This document shows positions 24,449 through 34,084 of a DNA stretch of 64,000 nt, one piece after another (the first letter of the stretch is position 1; each line of letters opens with the position of its first letter). Source of the DNA: an uncultured Faecalibacterium sp. (GTDB lineage Bacteria > Bacillota > Clostridia > Oscillospirales > Ruminococcaceae); NCBI GenBank assembly GCA_937880095.1, contig CALFLK010000007.1, forward strand, positions 248,001-312,000. The letters run 5' to 3'. Both the position numbers and the translations under genes were made by a program. Under the pieces are notes generated by a model. That model did not search any database. It was not told the origin of the DNA and was given only the letters and a program-made list of their open reading frames with translations.

Positions 24449-26281
24449 TTACAAAGAATGCAGTTCATACAGCATTCCGCTCAGCGGCGGGACATTTACA
24501 CGCAATGTGTAATCCCGCTCATATACGCCGCCTTCTGTAGTGTGCAGCTCTGCGCGCTGTGTACTCTTGCCGCCCCACTCCTTCGCTGCGCTGTTAACCA
24601 GCAAAGTTGCCTTTGCCGGATATTTCAGATACAGCGGGAAGTTTTTCAGCGGCTGGTCCAGCGTATTCATCACAAACAGCACGGTCTGCCCCTGCGATTT
24701 CCGCAGCCAAGCATATGCGCCCTGATCCACACTCTGACAAGCCACCCACTCAAAGCAGTCGGGATGATACTCTCCACTATACAATGCCGGCATCTGGGTA
24801 TACAGCTCTCCCAGCTTTGCCATATATTTCTGGAACGCATCATGCGCCGGGTACGCCAGCAGCTTCCAATCCAGTTCACGGTCTTCATCCCATTCCCGCC
24901 AGTGGGCAAGTTCATTGCCCATGAAGTTTAATTTCTTGCCGGGATGGGCATACATATAGAGATACAGCATCCGTGCCTGTGCAAACTGTTCCTCGTAAGT
25001 ACCCCACATTTTATCAATGATGGTCTTTTTACCATGGACAACTTCATCATGGCTCAAACTGAGCAGATACAGCTCATTGTAAAAATAGTGCATACTAAAT
25101 GTGAGCTTGTGGTAGTGGTCTTTGCGCTCCCCAAAAGGGGTTGCAAAATAATCCAGCAAATCATGCATCCAGCCCAGATTCCACTTATAGTCAAAGCCTA
25201 CGCCGTCATAGCTGGTGGGTGCTGTCACTTTCAGGTAATTGGTACTGTCTTCTGCCATATAGATGCCCGTGGGCCAGCGATCGTTCAAACCATGGTTCAG
25301 CTTTTGCAGAAAACGCACCGCACCATCATTTACACCGCGTTTCGGGTCACCCGACCAGTAAATCGCACGGGAAATCGCATCCATTCGGATACCGTCGCAA
25401 TGGTAAACATCCATCCAGATCGACGCCGCACTACACAAGAAGCTGCAAACTTCGCCCCGATAGAAATTGAAATTATTGGTTCCCCATTCACTGCGACCCA
25501 CATCGCTGTCGTATTCGTACAGATAAGTACCATCCAGCTTGGTTAAGCCGTCCCGATTGCAGGCAAAATGCACCGGCACAAAATCAATCAGGACACCAAT
25601 ATTTTCCCGGTGGCAGGCATTGACAAAAGCAGCGAACTGCGCCGGCGTACCGTATCGACTGGTGGGCGCAAAATAGCCTGTGGTTTGATAGCCCCAGCTG
25701 CCGTCAAAAGGATATTCCGCAATCGGTAAAAGCTCCACATGGGTATAGTGATGCGCCTTCAGCCAGGGGATCAGCTCGTTTGCCAATTCTTCGTAGTTGT
25801 ACCAGACATCTTCATCTCCCGGTTCCGTACCCGGACGATGCTTCCAGCTGCCTGCGTGCATTTCATAAATATTCAGGGGTGTATCATAGCATTTACTACG
25901 GTTTTCCATCCACGCCTGATCCCGGAATGCAAAATCAAGCCGGGTCAATCGACTGGCGGTTCCCGGGCGAAGCTCGGCAGACAACGCATACGGGTCCGAA
26001 TGCATGACCCAGCTGTCATCTCTGCCGTGAATATTAAACTTATAGAGCTGACCTTCCCGTGCAGATGAAACTACCGTTTCCCAATAGCCGCCGGGGTAAA
26101 AGGTCATATCCTGACCCCGCCACTGATTGAAATCACCAACCACCTGAACCATAACTGCGCTGGGTGCCCAAATACGAAAACGCCACCCATCCTGATCCGA
26201 TGCGCTGACCGGATGCCCACCGAAAAAGCGGTACGCATCAAAACAGTTTCCTGTATAAAACGCCTGTGAAATCTCGCTCAT
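24449..26281 (-). CDS. glgB: Glycogen branching enzyme
   Basis: 1,4-alpha-glucan branching enzyme: cuts an alpha-1,4 chain and rejoins it as an alpha-1,6 branch. N-terminal CBM48 (WRFRIWAPSAVMVQVVGDFN, residues about 32-51) precedes a GH13 barrel with LLPIAEYPFDGSWGYQ, the nucleophile region CDGIRMDAI, the acid/base in YMAEDST and LSLSHDEVVHGKK. At 610 residues it lacks the long N-terminal extension of some GlgBs. No glgA, glgC or glgP is in the window, but a GH13 amylase diverges from it. The cutC gene begins 18 bases beyond its stop. Confidence 0.93.
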   Translation of the reverse strand: MSEISQAFYTGNCFDAYRFFGGHPVSASDQDGWRFRIWAPSAVMVQVVGDFNQWRGQDMTFYPGGYWETVVSSAREGQLYKFNIHGRDDSWVMHSDPYALSAELRPGTASRLTRLDFAFRDQAWMENRSKCYDTPLNIYEMHAGSWKHRPGTEPGDEDVWYNYEELANELIPWLKAHHYTHVELLPIAEYPFDGSWGYQTTGYFAPTSRYGTPAQFAAFVNACHRENIGVLIDFVPVHFACNRDGLTKLDGTYLYEYDSDVGRSEWGTNNFNFYRGEVCSFLCSAASIWMDVYHCDGIRMDAISRAIYWSGDPKRGVNDGAVRFLQKLNHGLNDRWPTGIYMAEDSTNYLKVTAPTSYDGVGFDYKWNLGWMHDLLDYFATPFGERKDHYHKLTFSMHYFYNELYLLSLSHDEVVHGKKTIIDKMWGTYEEQFAQARMLYLYMYAHPGKKLNFMGNELAHWREWDEDRELDWKLLAYPAHDAFQKYMAKLGELYTQMPALYSGEYHPDCFEWVACQSVDQGAYAWLRKSQGQTVLFVMNTLDQPLKNFPLYLKYPAKATLLVNSAAKEWGGKSTQRAELHTTEGGVYERDYTLRVNVPPLSGMLYELHSL

Positions 26282-26400
26282 TCCAAACGCTCCCTCTGCC
26301 TGTTGTTCGCGCTGTTCTCACTTACAGCAGACACTTTATTCCAGCACAGTCCTGTTTTCAGGACGTGCATCCAATTCTTCGTCCTATATTCTTCAAAAAA

Positions 26401-26429
26401 TAGACAACTATCACAAAATATGCTATACT
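26401..26429 (+). promoter_or_regulatory. Promoter of the amylase-niaR pair
   Basis: TAGACA (26401-26406), 17-base spacer, TATACT (26424-26429) with a TG one base upstream of the -10. The leader to the ATG at 26560 is about 125 bases, rich in AT, with no structure I can name. Confidence 0.6.
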
Positions 26430-26559
26430 ATTTACAAATTTTATAATCGGTCTAACCAATCTGTATTTCTCAACACTTCCTATAATAGCAAAAAACGCTT
26501 GCTTTTTCTACTGCAATACGGGGAAGGAAATTTATCTCGATCGGAAAGGACTTTTTGCC

Positions 26560-27894
26560 ATGGCTTGGTACGACAACGCAAGTTTTTATCACATCTATCC
26601 CTTGGGTCTGTGTGGTTGCCCCACCGAAAACAACGGTCAGCAGGGCAATAGTTTTGCAACACTGACACGCTGGGCTGACCACGCAAAAGATCTGGGCTGC
26701 AATGCGATTTATTTAGGACCTGTTTTTCAATCCGGCAGCCACGGCTATGATACCATCGACTATCGCACGGTAGATTGCCGACTGGGCACCAATCAGGATT
26801 TGCGCGATTTTGTCGACCACTGTCATGCACAGGGACTGCACGTTATTCTGGACGGCGTATTCAATCATGTTGGTCGTGGATTCTTCGCTTTTCAGAATGT
26901 AAAAGAAAAGCGAGAAAGTTCCCCCTATTGCAGCTGGTTCTGCAATTTGAATTTCTGGGGCAATAACGAATACAACGATGGTTTCTGCTATGAAAACTGG
27001 GGCGGATACAATCTGCTGGTCAAGCTGAATCAGCAAAATCCCGCTGTGCAGCAGTACCACTTTGACACCATTCGTTACTGGGTCGAGCAGTTTGATATTG
27101 ACGGTCTGCGGTTGGATGCTGCTGATGTGCTGGATTTTGGCTTTATGCAAAATCTGCGCCGCTTTGCCAATGACATCAAACCGGAATTCTGGCTGATGGG
27201 CGAAGTGATTCACGGTGATTACAGCCGCTGGGCAAACGACGGAATGCTCCATTCTGTCACAAACTACGACTTGTCCAAGGGCTTGTGGAGCGGTCACAAT
27301 GACCACAACTATTTTGAGATCGCGCACACAGTCCGCCGTCTGCAGGGAATGTGCGGTGACCGCAAGCTGTATACCTTTGTGGATAACCACGATGTTTCCC
27401 GCATTGCCAGCAAGGTGAATAACCCTGCACATCTGCCGCTGATTGAGTTGCTGGTACAAACCCTGCCCGGTATTCCTTCGCTGTATTATGGCTCCGAGTT
27501 TGCACTAAAAGCCGACAAGCAGCGTGGCGATGACTGGAATTTGCGCCCTGCACTGGATTTGGATGCTTTGATGGCTGATCCTCAAGCTTCTGCACACGCC
27601 GCTTCTATTGCAAAAGTAGGCAAAGCACGCGCTGAAAATCCTGCTTTGTCGCTGGGCAGTTATCAAGAGCTTTTACTGACCAATCGACAGTTTGCGTTTG
27701 CCCGCATCTTGGATGACAGCGCTGTTGTCACAGCTCTGAACAATGATGACGCACCCGCAAGATTGGAAATTCGGCTGCCTGTTTCCGCTGAAAGCTGCAC
27801 GGACCTTTTGGACAGTGGCGCGAAAATCCATTTGGAAAACGGCTTGCTGATTGCCGAGCTGGGTCCGAATCAGGGCACTTTGATTCGTTTGTAA
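26560..27894 (+). CDS. GH13 alpha-amylase-family glycosidase
   Basis: A cytoplasmic GH13 enzyme of 444 residues without a signal peptide. The four conserved regions are present: DGVFNHVG, the nucleophile in DGLRLDAAD, the acid/base in LMGEVIHG and the transition-state aspartate in FVDNHDVSR. The start (MAWYDNASFYHIYPLGLCG) and the short barrel resemble the bacterial maltodextrin-hydrolysing and trehalose-related branch, so the likely substrates are maltodextrins or glycogen. It is divergent from glgB, which suggests joint glycogen metabolism, and 36 bases upstream of niaR. Confidence 0.88.
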   Translation: MAWYDNASFYHIYPLGLCGCPTENNGQQGNSFATLTRWADHAKDLGCNAIYLGPVFQSGSHGYDTIDYRTVDCRLGTNQDLRDFVDHCHAQGLHVILDGVFNHVGRGFFAFQNVKEKRESSPYCSWFCNLNFWGNNEYNDGFCYENWGGYNLLVKLNQQNPAVQQYHFDTIRYWVEQFDIDGLRLDAADVLDFGFMQNLRRFANDIKPEFWLMGEVIHGDYSRWANDGMLHSVTNYDLSKGLWSGHNDHNYFEIAHTVRRLQGMCGDRKLYTFVDNHDVSRIASKVNNPAHLPLIELLVQTLPGIPSLYYGSEFALKADKQRGDDWNLRPALDLDALMADPQASAHAASIAKVGKARAENPALSLGSYQELLLTNRQFAFARILDDSAVVTALNNDDAPARLEIRLPVSAESCTDLLDSGAKIHLENGLLIAELGPNQGTLIRL

Positions 27895-27930
27895 AAATTT
27901 GTTTTTCGTCTTTGAAAGGAGACTCTCTCT

Positions 27931-28446
27931 ATGGTTGCCGCACAACGCCGCGAAATCATTCGCGAAACTCTGCTGAATACTGACACCCCTATTTCTGCTT
28001 CCACCCTTGCCGCACAGTTGGGCGTTTCCCGCCAGGTTGTAGTCGGTGATGTTGCTTTACTGCGCGCCGGCGGATTTGCCATCGACGCTACCCCCAGAGG
28101 GTATCTGGTGCACACCTCCGACACGGGTTACACCGGTTTGGTTGCCTGCGCACACAGCACCACAGAGGATCTATGCCGTGAGCTGTATCTAGTCGTGGAT
28201 AACGGTGGCTCTATCAAGGACGTTTCTGTGGAAAATCCGCTATATGGTGAGCTGCACGCCAACTTGCATATCGCAAACCTCCACGATGCGGATGCTTTCC
28301 TGAAGCAAGCCGGCAATCAGCCGCAAAGTCTGCTTTCCAGCATGACCAACGGCGTACATCTGCACAACATCAACTGCCCCGACAAGGAAACCTTTGATAC
28401 CATCTGCGATGCACTGCGTCAGGCTGGTATCCTGTATCAAAAATAA
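27931..28446 (+). CDS. niaR: NiaR-type niacin-responsive repressor
   Basis: A 171-residue transcription repressor. It has an N-terminal HTH_11 winged helix (QRREIIRETLL, SASTLAAQLGVSRQVVVGDV) and a C-terminal 3H domain named for three conserved histidines. Here these appear in CAHSTTEDL, GELHANLHI and NGVHLHNI. In Bacillus and Thermotoga the protein represses NAD biosynthesis and niacin uptake genes when nicotinic acid is bound. No nad or niaP gene is nearby, so its targets are elsewhere. The start has GAAAGGAG 10 bases upstream. Confidence 0.9.
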   Translation: MVAAQRREIIRETLLNTDTPISASTLAAQLGVSRQVVVGDVALLRAGGFAIDATPRGYLVHTSDTGYTGLVACAHSTTEDLCRELYLVVDNGGSIKDVSVENPLYGELHANLHIANLHDADAFLKQAGNQPQSLLSSMTNGVHLHNINCPDKETFDTICDALRQAGILYQK

Positions 28447-28476
28447 TCGCACTTTCTCCGATACGGAAAATCAAAA

Positions 28477-28516
28477 CAAAAAAGCGCCCGTTTGGTCTTT
28501 ACCAACGGGCGCTTTT
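28477..28516. terminator. Bidirectional terminator between niaR and RNase Z
   Basis: GCGCCCGTTTGGT pairs with ACCAACGGGCGC around CTTT with one bulged T. A-run and TTTTATTT flanks serve both convergent genes. Confidence 0.9.
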
Positions 28517-28518
28517 AT

Positions 28519-29439
28519 TTATTCATCCAGAAAATTCAGACGCATCGTCTTGCCGTCAAATCCAGCTTCTGCTGATGGATAAAACTGTTGTGCGTTTGGC
28601 AGTTCTGCTTCCGGGTCGGTTAATGCACCGCCAAAATGGGTCAGCCACAGACGTTTTGCATCTGCCTGCACCGCCAGCTGACCGCATTGCGCAAAGGTGC
28701 TATGCCCATACAGCTGTGCTTTGTCCAGAGATTCTTCGTCCGCATAGGTGGCATCACAAATCAGCAAATCGGCATCTTTGGCAAACGGAGGCAGTTCTGC
28801 AAAGGGTGCTGTATCGGTGGCATATACCACCGATAGCCCTTTTCTCGGTTCACCCATTACCTGTGCGGGCAAAACCGTATCGCCGTTTGTATTTTGTACG
28901 GTTTCTCCTTTTTGGAGCTTTCCCCACAAGCGACAAGGTAGTCCCAATGCCTGCGCTTTTTCTGGTTGAAAACGCCCCGCACGAGGCAGTTCGAAACGAT
29001 ACCCTGTACAAGCAACACGATGGTGCAAAAGCTGGTTTTTCACTGTCAGCCCATCCCACAACAGTACTGCATCCTGCGGCAGATGCAGCGGTCGGCGCTG
29101 AATCTCAAACGGCAAGGGACCTGCCAATGCCAGCAAAAGCTCTACGGTTTCTGCATAGCCCTTTTCCGGCCCCAGCAACAAGACAGGTTCGGTGCGTCCC
29201 TGACTTGCCATCGTCTGCAAAAGCCCCGGCAAACCGAATACATGGTCGCCATGGTAGTGCGTCAGGCAAATTGCATCGATTCGTACCAGACTGACCCCAG
29301 CCTGACGTGCTGCAACCTGTGTACCTTCGCCGCAATCCAGCAATGCAACGCGCCCATTATATTTGACTGCGCACGTTGCGGTTGCGCGCCCCGGCAACGG
29401 CATGGTTGCACCACAGCCCAAAAGCGTTACTTCCAGCAT
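28519..29439 (-). CDS. rnz: Ribonuclease Z
   Basis: tRNA 3'-end processing endonuclease (ElaC/RNase Z) of 306 residues. The metallo-beta-lactamase zinc motif is clear: LTHYHGDHVFGLPGLL (HxHxDH), plus ALLDCGEGTQ at the N-terminus and the later YATDTAPF and YGHSTFAQCGQLA, where histidines and aspartates complete the two zinc sites. The ATG at 29439 follows AGGAG by 8 bases; a longer frame to 29490 is not needed. It is the last gene downstream of the opp operon, separated from a hypothetical gene by a hairpin. Confidence 0.92.
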   Translation of the reverse strand: MLEVTLLGCGATMPLPGRATATCAVKYNGRVALLDCGEGTQVAARQAGVSLVRIDAICLTHYHGDHVFGLPGLLQTMASQGRTEPVLLLGPEKGYAETVELLLALAGPLPFEIQRRPLHLPQDAVLLWDGLTVKNQLLHHRVACTGYRFELPRAGRFQPEKAQALGLPCRLWGKLQKGETVQNTNGDTVLPAQVMGEPRKGLSVVYATDTAPFAELPPFAKDADLLICDATYADEESLDKAQLYGHSTFAQCGQLAVQADAKRLWLTHFGGALTDPEAELPNAQQFYPSAEAGFDGKTMRLNFLDE

Positions 29440-29476
29440 TCTAACGCTCCTTTCCTTGTTTGCTTGAAACGAACAA

Positions 29477-29507
29477 GACCCGCCCAGCAAATCTTGCCAA
29501 GCGGGTA
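29477..29507 (-). terminator. Hairpin between the 29518 gene and rnz
   Basis: ACCCGC and GCGGGT frame an inner GCAA/TTGC stem. The T tract is good on the plus side and modest on the minus side, so it is probably a weak terminator or processing signal after the minus-strand gene. Confidence 0.55.
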
Positions 29508-29517
29508 TTTTTATTCT

Positions 29518-29946
29518 TTAGCTGCGCAGCTGATTCGGGGTGGAACGGCCGAAATTCTCTGCTTTGTTTTCCGGATTTTCCCGTTTCACAGTCAAATCCA
29601 CTGCATACTGCTTGCCATCTCCCAGCTCTTCCAGCTGTGCCAGCTTTGCATCAGCGGAAGCCTGATCCGGATACCACTGCAGCAGGAAGAAGTTTTCTGC
29701 TTCCACGCCATAATACAGCCATGCGCCATCGGCTCGCACCATGTCGTCCAGATGATCGACTTCGTCACCATCCAAAAGACCCAGACCTTCTTCCACATAG
29801 ATGCTTTCCGGATCTACCTGCATCATCTCGATGACTCGGATAGCACTCTCCAAATATTCATCCTGCGGAATGCTTCGGTCACTCTGCGCCCAACCAGTGA
29901 GGAACGCTTGTACCAGAAGATTACGAACTGAAATTTTAGGAGGCAT
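29518..29946 (-). CDS. Hypothetical protein downstream of oppF
   Basis: I do not recognise this 142-residue protein. There is no signal peptide or membrane segment, and the sequence is acidic. An N-terminal helical half (SVRNLLVQAFLTGWAQSDRS) precedes an alpha/beta part with LGLLDGDEVDHLDDMVR and a YYGVEAENFFLLQWYPDQ strand pair. The last 20 residues look disordered. It starts after GGGAG, 33 bases behind oppF, and is read in the same direction, so it could be co-transcribed with the peptide transporter. A regulatory or chaperone role is only a guess. Confidence 0.72.
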   Translation of the reverse strand: MPPKISVRNLLVQAFLTGWAQSDRSIPQDEYLESAIRVIEMMQVDPESIYVEEGLGLLDGDEVDHLDDMVRADGAWLYYGVEAENFFLLQWYPDQASADAKLAQLEELGDGKQYAVDLTVKRENPENKAENFGRSTPNQLRS

Positions 29947-29979
29947 ACGCCAAACTCCCTTTCTTTTTAGGAATTGATT

Positions 29980-30915
29980 TTACTCGTACAGCTTGCTCCA
30001 TTCGTCAGCTTCGCCCTCACTGCACAAAACATAATGCTCCGGACGTACTTCGCGCCACCGGGGCTGCTCGACAGAATAATCGTGCATCGACGGATCATAG
30101 GTCAGCAGCTTCTTTTCCCGCTCACGAATGGGGTCCGGCATGGGAATTGCACTCAGTAATGCACGGGTATAAGGATGCATCGCGTGTGTCACCAGTTCAT
30201 CGGCTTCCGCCAATTCCACAATATTGCCCTGATGGATAACAGCGATACGGTCAGAAATATAACGCATAACGGACAAATCGTGGGCAATGAACATATAGGT
30301 AATACCACGGTCCTTTTGCAGCTGACGCAGCAGGTTCAGCACCTGCGCACGAATCGACATATCCAATGCGCTGATGGGTTCGTCCGCAATGATAAATTCC
30401 GGCTCCACAATCAATGCGCGTGCAATGCCGATACGCTGACGCTGACCGCCGGAAAATTCATGCGGAAAACGACTGGCAAACTCCGGCAAAAGACCTACAT
30501 CCAAAAGTGCCTGACGGATTTTTTCTTCTCGCTGGGCTTTGGTCAAATCCTTGCGCACATTCAAAAGACCTTCGCTGACAATGTAGCTGACCTTTGCACG
30601 CTCGTTCAGGCTTGCCTGCGGGTCCTGGAAAATCATCTGGATTTCCTTCACGACCTTTTTATCCAGCTCGCGGGAGATGCGACCGTTGATTTTTTCGCCC
30701 TTATACAGGATTTCACCGCCGCTGGTGGGCAGGATGCGCATAATGGCACGACCAATGGTAGTCTTACCGGAACCGGACTCTCCTACCAGACCAAAGGTTT
30801 CGCCCTTGTAAATCTGGAAGCTGGCATTGTTGACAGCCCGATATTTCTTTTTGCCGGAACCGTAGGTGATTTCCAGATTCTTTACGTCCAACAATACTTC
30901 TTTGTTTTCAGGCAT
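29980..30915 (-). CDS. oppF: Oligopeptide ABC transporter ATPase OppF
   Basis: Second nucleotide-binding subunit of a dipeptide/oligopeptide importer. Walker A GESGSGKTT, signature FSGGQRQR and Walker B IIADEPISALD are intact. The C-terminal Opp-type extension (HPYTRALLSAIPMPDP) follows, then an unusual Cys-containing tail. It is 311 residues, starting 3 bases after the oppD stop. OppF proteins of some Clostridia bind an iron-sulphur cluster through a C-terminal Cys set, but only one late Cys is visible here. Confidence 0.93.
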   Translation of the reverse strand: MPENKEVLLDVKNLEITYGSGKKKYRAVNNASFQIYKGETFGLVGESGSGKTTIGRAIMRILPTSGGEILYKGEKINGRISRELDKKVVKEIQMIFQDPQASLNERAKVSYIVSEGLLNVRKDLTKAQREEKIRQALLDVGLLPEFASRFPHEFSGGQRQRIGIARALIVEPEFIIADEPISALDMSIRAQVLNLLRQLQKDRGITYMFIAHDLSVMRYISDRIAVIHQGNIVELAEADELVTHAMHPYTRALLSAIPMPDPIREREKKLLTYDPSMHDYSVEQPRWREVRPEHYVLCSEGEADEWSKLYE

Positions 30916-30918
30916 ACC

Positions 30919-31971
30919 TTACAGACCCCCTTTTCGCAGTTTTTCCACCACAGGCGGAGGCGCAACCTTGGGCGCACGGGGGTCCAGCAGCCAAGTTTTT
31001 GCCTTATGGGTGGGAGTAATTTCAAAATACGGCGGACATTTGACAAAGTCGATTTTGAGTGCGTGCGGATTGCGCGGTGCAAACGCATCGCCGTGAATCG
31101 GCTGGAACAGATTCGGCGGAGTACCGTGAATGCTGAACAGTTCTTCGCCCTTGACGCCCACCTGCGGCATACTGGAAAGCAGCGCCCAAGTGTACGGATG
31201 ACGGGGATCATAATAGACTTCTTCCGCTGTACCGATTTCTACGATATCGCCGGCATACATGACTGCTACACGGTCTGCAATATTTGCCACAACACCCAAG
31301 TCGTGGGTAATCAGCACAATGGTCAGGTTGTACTTGACCCGCATTTCTTTCAGTAGCTGCAAAATCTGTGCCTGAATGGTCACGTCCAGCGCAGTCGTCG
31401 GCTCATCGCAAATCAGAATCTGCGGATTGCAGGCCAGTGCGATTGCAATCACAACACGCTGACGCATACCACCGGAAAATTCATGCGGATACTGCTTGTA
31501 GCGCACTTCCGGATTGGTAATACCAACGTCACGCAGGTACTCCAGCGTTTTTTCTTTTGCTTCTTTACCCTTCAAGCCTTGATGCAGCACAACCGATTCA
31601 CAAATCTGGTCACCAATGGTTTTCAGCGGGTTCAGACTGGTCATGGGGTCCTGCATAATCATGGCAATTTCATGGCCACGAATCTGACGCCATTCTTTTT
31701 CCGTCTTCAAATCAGACAAGCGCATCGGCTGGTCTGCATCACGACGGAAATAATCAATGGTACCGTCGGTAATCTTGCCGTTGGCATCCAAAAGTCCCAT
31801 AAACGTCTTGGTAAATACCGATTTACCGGAACCGGATTCGCCGACGATCGCCAGCACTTCGCCTTTATAGATGTCCAAATCAATCCCACGAATGGCGTGC
31901 AGGTACTCACCGCGCAGATTGAACTTTACATTTACGTTGCGTGCCTGGAGGATCACATCTTTATGTTCCAT
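30919..31971 (-). CDS. oppD: Oligopeptide ABC transporter ATPase OppD
   Basis: First nucleotide-binding subunit, pairing with OppF beneath the OppB/OppC permeases. Walker A GESGSGKSV, signature FSGGMRQR, Walker B LICDEPTTALD and the switch histidine in LITHDLGVV are present. The C-terminal oligopeptide/dipeptide domain is HPYTWALLSSMPQ and onward. At 350 residues, it follows oppC by 14 bases. The tail beyond residue 300 lacks the four-Cys iron-sulphur motif of some homologues (one Cys in VKCPPYFEI). Confidence 0.93.
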   Translation of the reverse strand: MEHKDVILQARNVNVKFNLRGEYLHAIRGIDLDIYKGEVLAIVGESGSGKSVFTKTFMGLLDANGKITDGTIDYFRRDADQPMRLSDLKTEKEWRQIRGHEIAMIMQDPMTSLNPLKTIGDQICESVVLHQGLKGKEAKEKTLEYLRDVGITNPEVRYKQYPHEFSGGMRQRVVIAIALACNPQILICDEPTTALDVTIQAQILQLLKEMRVKYNLTIVLITHDLGVVANIADRVAVMYAGDIVEIGTAEEVYYDPRHPYTWALLSSMPQVGVKGEELFSIHGTPPNLFQPIHGDAFAPRNPHALKIDFVKCPPYFEITPTHKAKTWLLDPRAPKVAPPPVVEKLRKGGL

Positions 31972-31985
31972 GTTTGTGTTCCTCC

Positions 31986-33002
31986 TTACAGCATATGGTT
32001 CTTCGGATCAGCCGCATCCGAGAATGCGTTGCCAATCAGATAGAACGAAATCGTTACAAAGCTCAAAATAAGGGTGGGATACAACAGCTGATAACGCAGA
32101 GCACTACTCATCATAACCTTACGGCCTTCGTCAATCAGATTGCCCAAGCTGGGTACTTCAACGCCCAGACCCAGACCGATATAGGTGATGAAAACTTCGC
32201 TGCCAATGGCTGCCGGAATCGTCAACGCCATGCGCAGCATGATAACCGACACCAGATACGGCAGCAGGTTTTTCATCACAATGCGGAAAGTAGGCGTACC
32301 CAAGCAGCGAGAAGCCACGTTATAATCACGATCTCGAATAATCAAAATCTGGTTACGGATAAAACGTGCCATCTGAATCCAGCCTGTCAGGGACATACCC
32401 AAAATCAGCGTACCCACGCTGGGGCTGGCAATATAGGAAATCAGAATCAGTACGATCGTGCTGGGGATGTTGTCCAGAATGTTATACATTTCGGTGAATA
32501 GCCAGTCCAGCTTGCGGACATAACCCCACAGAACACCTACCGTAATGCCTACACCTGCTTCGATCATTGCAACGCAGAATGCAATGGTCAAACTGGTGCG
32601 CACACCTGTCCAGATACGCGCCCACAAATCCTGACCGATTGCGTTGCAGCCCCAGATAAAGCCCAGTTCACCCGGTGCAATATTACGGTACGGCAAACCG
32701 GTAGCCGGATCAATATTGCAGTAGTTGGGGTCCATCTGACCCGGCAGATACGGCTGAACAAACGAGAACACCAGCAGTGCTGCCAGCAAAATCAGCAGAA
32801 CCACTGCAAAACGATTTTTCAAAAATGCTCGGAACGTACTGCCCCAATAGGAATAATTGGAATACGCCACAGCTTCGGCTTTTTCCTCGCTGAACTCCGC
32901 AGGGGTAAACAGTTCGTTTTCCTGTTCCGCCGTCAGCTGAACTTCTTCCATCGACTGGGTCAGCTTTTCTGCGTGGGCGTCTACAAAATGAAACCATTTC
33001 AT
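31986..33002 (-). CDS. oppC: Oligopeptide ABC permease OppC
   Basis: Integral membrane permease subunit. An N-terminal OppC-type segment (FLKNRFAVVLLILLAALLVF) precedes the DPP permease domain with six helices. The coupling-loop motif (EAxxxG-type) is at RDYNVASRCLGTPTFRIVMK, followed by LLPYLVSV. Its 338 residues include an N-terminal acidic extension of about 45 residues before the first helix, longer than usual. Its ATG overlaps the oppB stop, indicating coupling. Confidence 0.92.
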   Translation of the reverse strand: MKWFHFVDAHAEKLTQSMEEVQLTAEQENELFTPAEFSEEKAEAVAYSNYSYWGSTFRAFLKNRFAVVLLILLAALLVFSFVQPYLPGQMDPNYCNIDPATGLPYRNIAPGELGFIWGCNAIGQDLWARIWTGVRTSLTIAFCVAMIEAGVGITVGVLWGYVRKLDWLFTEMYNILDNIPSTIVLILISYIASPSVGTLILGMSLTGWIQMARFIRNQILIIRDRDYNVASRCLGTPTFRIVMKNLLPYLVSVIMLRMALTIPAAIGSEVFITYIGLGLGVEVPSLGNLIDEGRKVMMSSALRYQLLYPTLILSFVTISFYLIGNAFSDAADPKNHML

Positions 33003-33946
33003 CAGCGTCCACCTTCTTTCTTACCAAAGCTGATGCGCGGGTCAACCAGCACCATCAGCAAATCACCCAGAATCAGACCCACGATACCTACGCAGGCATA
33101 CAACAGTACAATTCCCTGTACCATGGTGTTATCATGCTTTTGCACGCAGGTAACCAGCAGACCGCCCATGCCGGGAATACTATACAAACTTTCAATGTAA
33201 ATGGAACCGACCACCGTATTCAAAAATCCCGAAGGAATATACTGAATCAGCGGAACCATTGCGTTACGGAATACATGCTTGAACGCAATTCCGTTTTCGC
33301 TGACACCTTTTGCACGCGCCAGACGCACATAGTCCTTGTTGCTTTCGTCCACCATGTATCGGCGCAGCCACATCGCATAAAATGCAATGTTTACAAGGCT
33401 CATGGACAAAACCGGCAAAATCCAATACTGCCATTTTTTCGCATTGAACAAAAGCCCCACATTTAACAGCTGGGTACCGTACATCTGGATATACAGATAA
33501 TACACCGCAACCGGGACTGCCTGAATCATCACAATGATCGCCGTACCGATTTTATCCGGCAATCTGCCTTTATAGCGTGCCATCAGCATACCCATCGGCA
33601 AACCAACAATCAACGCCACCAATAAGCCCAAGCCGCCCATCTGAATGGAAATCGGCAGTTTCTGCAGCAGAATTTCCGTGACCGGCATGTTTTGCCGATA
33701 CACATGACTTACGCCCAAATCGCCCTCTGTGAGCAGGTCTTTCCAGAAATGGAACACCTGTACCGGCATGGGGTCCAACAGACCCATGGATTGCAGACCA
33801 GCCTGAATCTGGGCTTCTGACATTTTTTCATAGTTTGTAAAATACCCTTCTACGGGCATCAAACGAAGCAGGCAAAAGACGATCGTCACCACAAGGAACA
33901 ATGTAATGATCGAACGTCCAATGCGCTTGGCAAGATATTTCAGCAT
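33002..33946 (-). CDS. oppB: Oligopeptide ABC permease OppB
   Basis: Integral membrane permease subunit of 314 residues with six helices. It opens with the typical MLKYLAKRIGRSIITLFLVV. The coupling loop is YVRLARAKGVSENGIAFKHV, followed by FRNAMVPLIQYI. It forms the channel with OppC. It begins about 140 bases after oppA, and a hairpin lies in the gap. Confidence 0.92.
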   Translation of the reverse strand: MLKYLAKRIGRSIITLFLVVTIVFCLLRLMPVEGYFTNYEKMSEAQIQAGLQSMGLLDPMPVQVFHFWKDLLTEGDLGVSHVYRQNMPVTEILLQKLPISIQMGGLGLLVALIVGLPMGMLMARYKGRLPDKIGTAIIVMIQAVPVAVYYLYIQMYGTQLLNVGLLFNAKKWQYWILPVLSMSLVNIAFYAMWLRRYMVDESNKDYVRLARAKGVSENGIAFKHVFRNAMVPLIQYIPSGFLNTVVGSIYIESLYSIPGMGGLLVTCVQKHDNTMVQGIVLLYACVGIVGLILGDLLMVLVDPRISFGKKEGGR

Positions 33947-34016
33947 ATGGTTTGCGCCTTTCTATCAAGTTTTGCGTCGGGTACGCATTTTTAAGGGAAT
34001 TTATAATAGCACAAAT

Positions 34017-34042
34017 GCGCAGTGTCCCACAGGGCACTGCGC
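34017..34042 (-). terminator. Hairpin between oppA and oppB
   Basis: GCGCAGTG and CACTGCGC form a stem of 11 positions (GCGCAGTGcCC) around a short loop, with only a weak T tract. In opp operons such partial terminators lower transport-subunit expression relative to the binding protein; here this is inference. Confidence 0.65.
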
Positions 34043-34084
34043 AATTTTATGCATCAACGCTCAGAAAGTGACGTTTTTACGTTC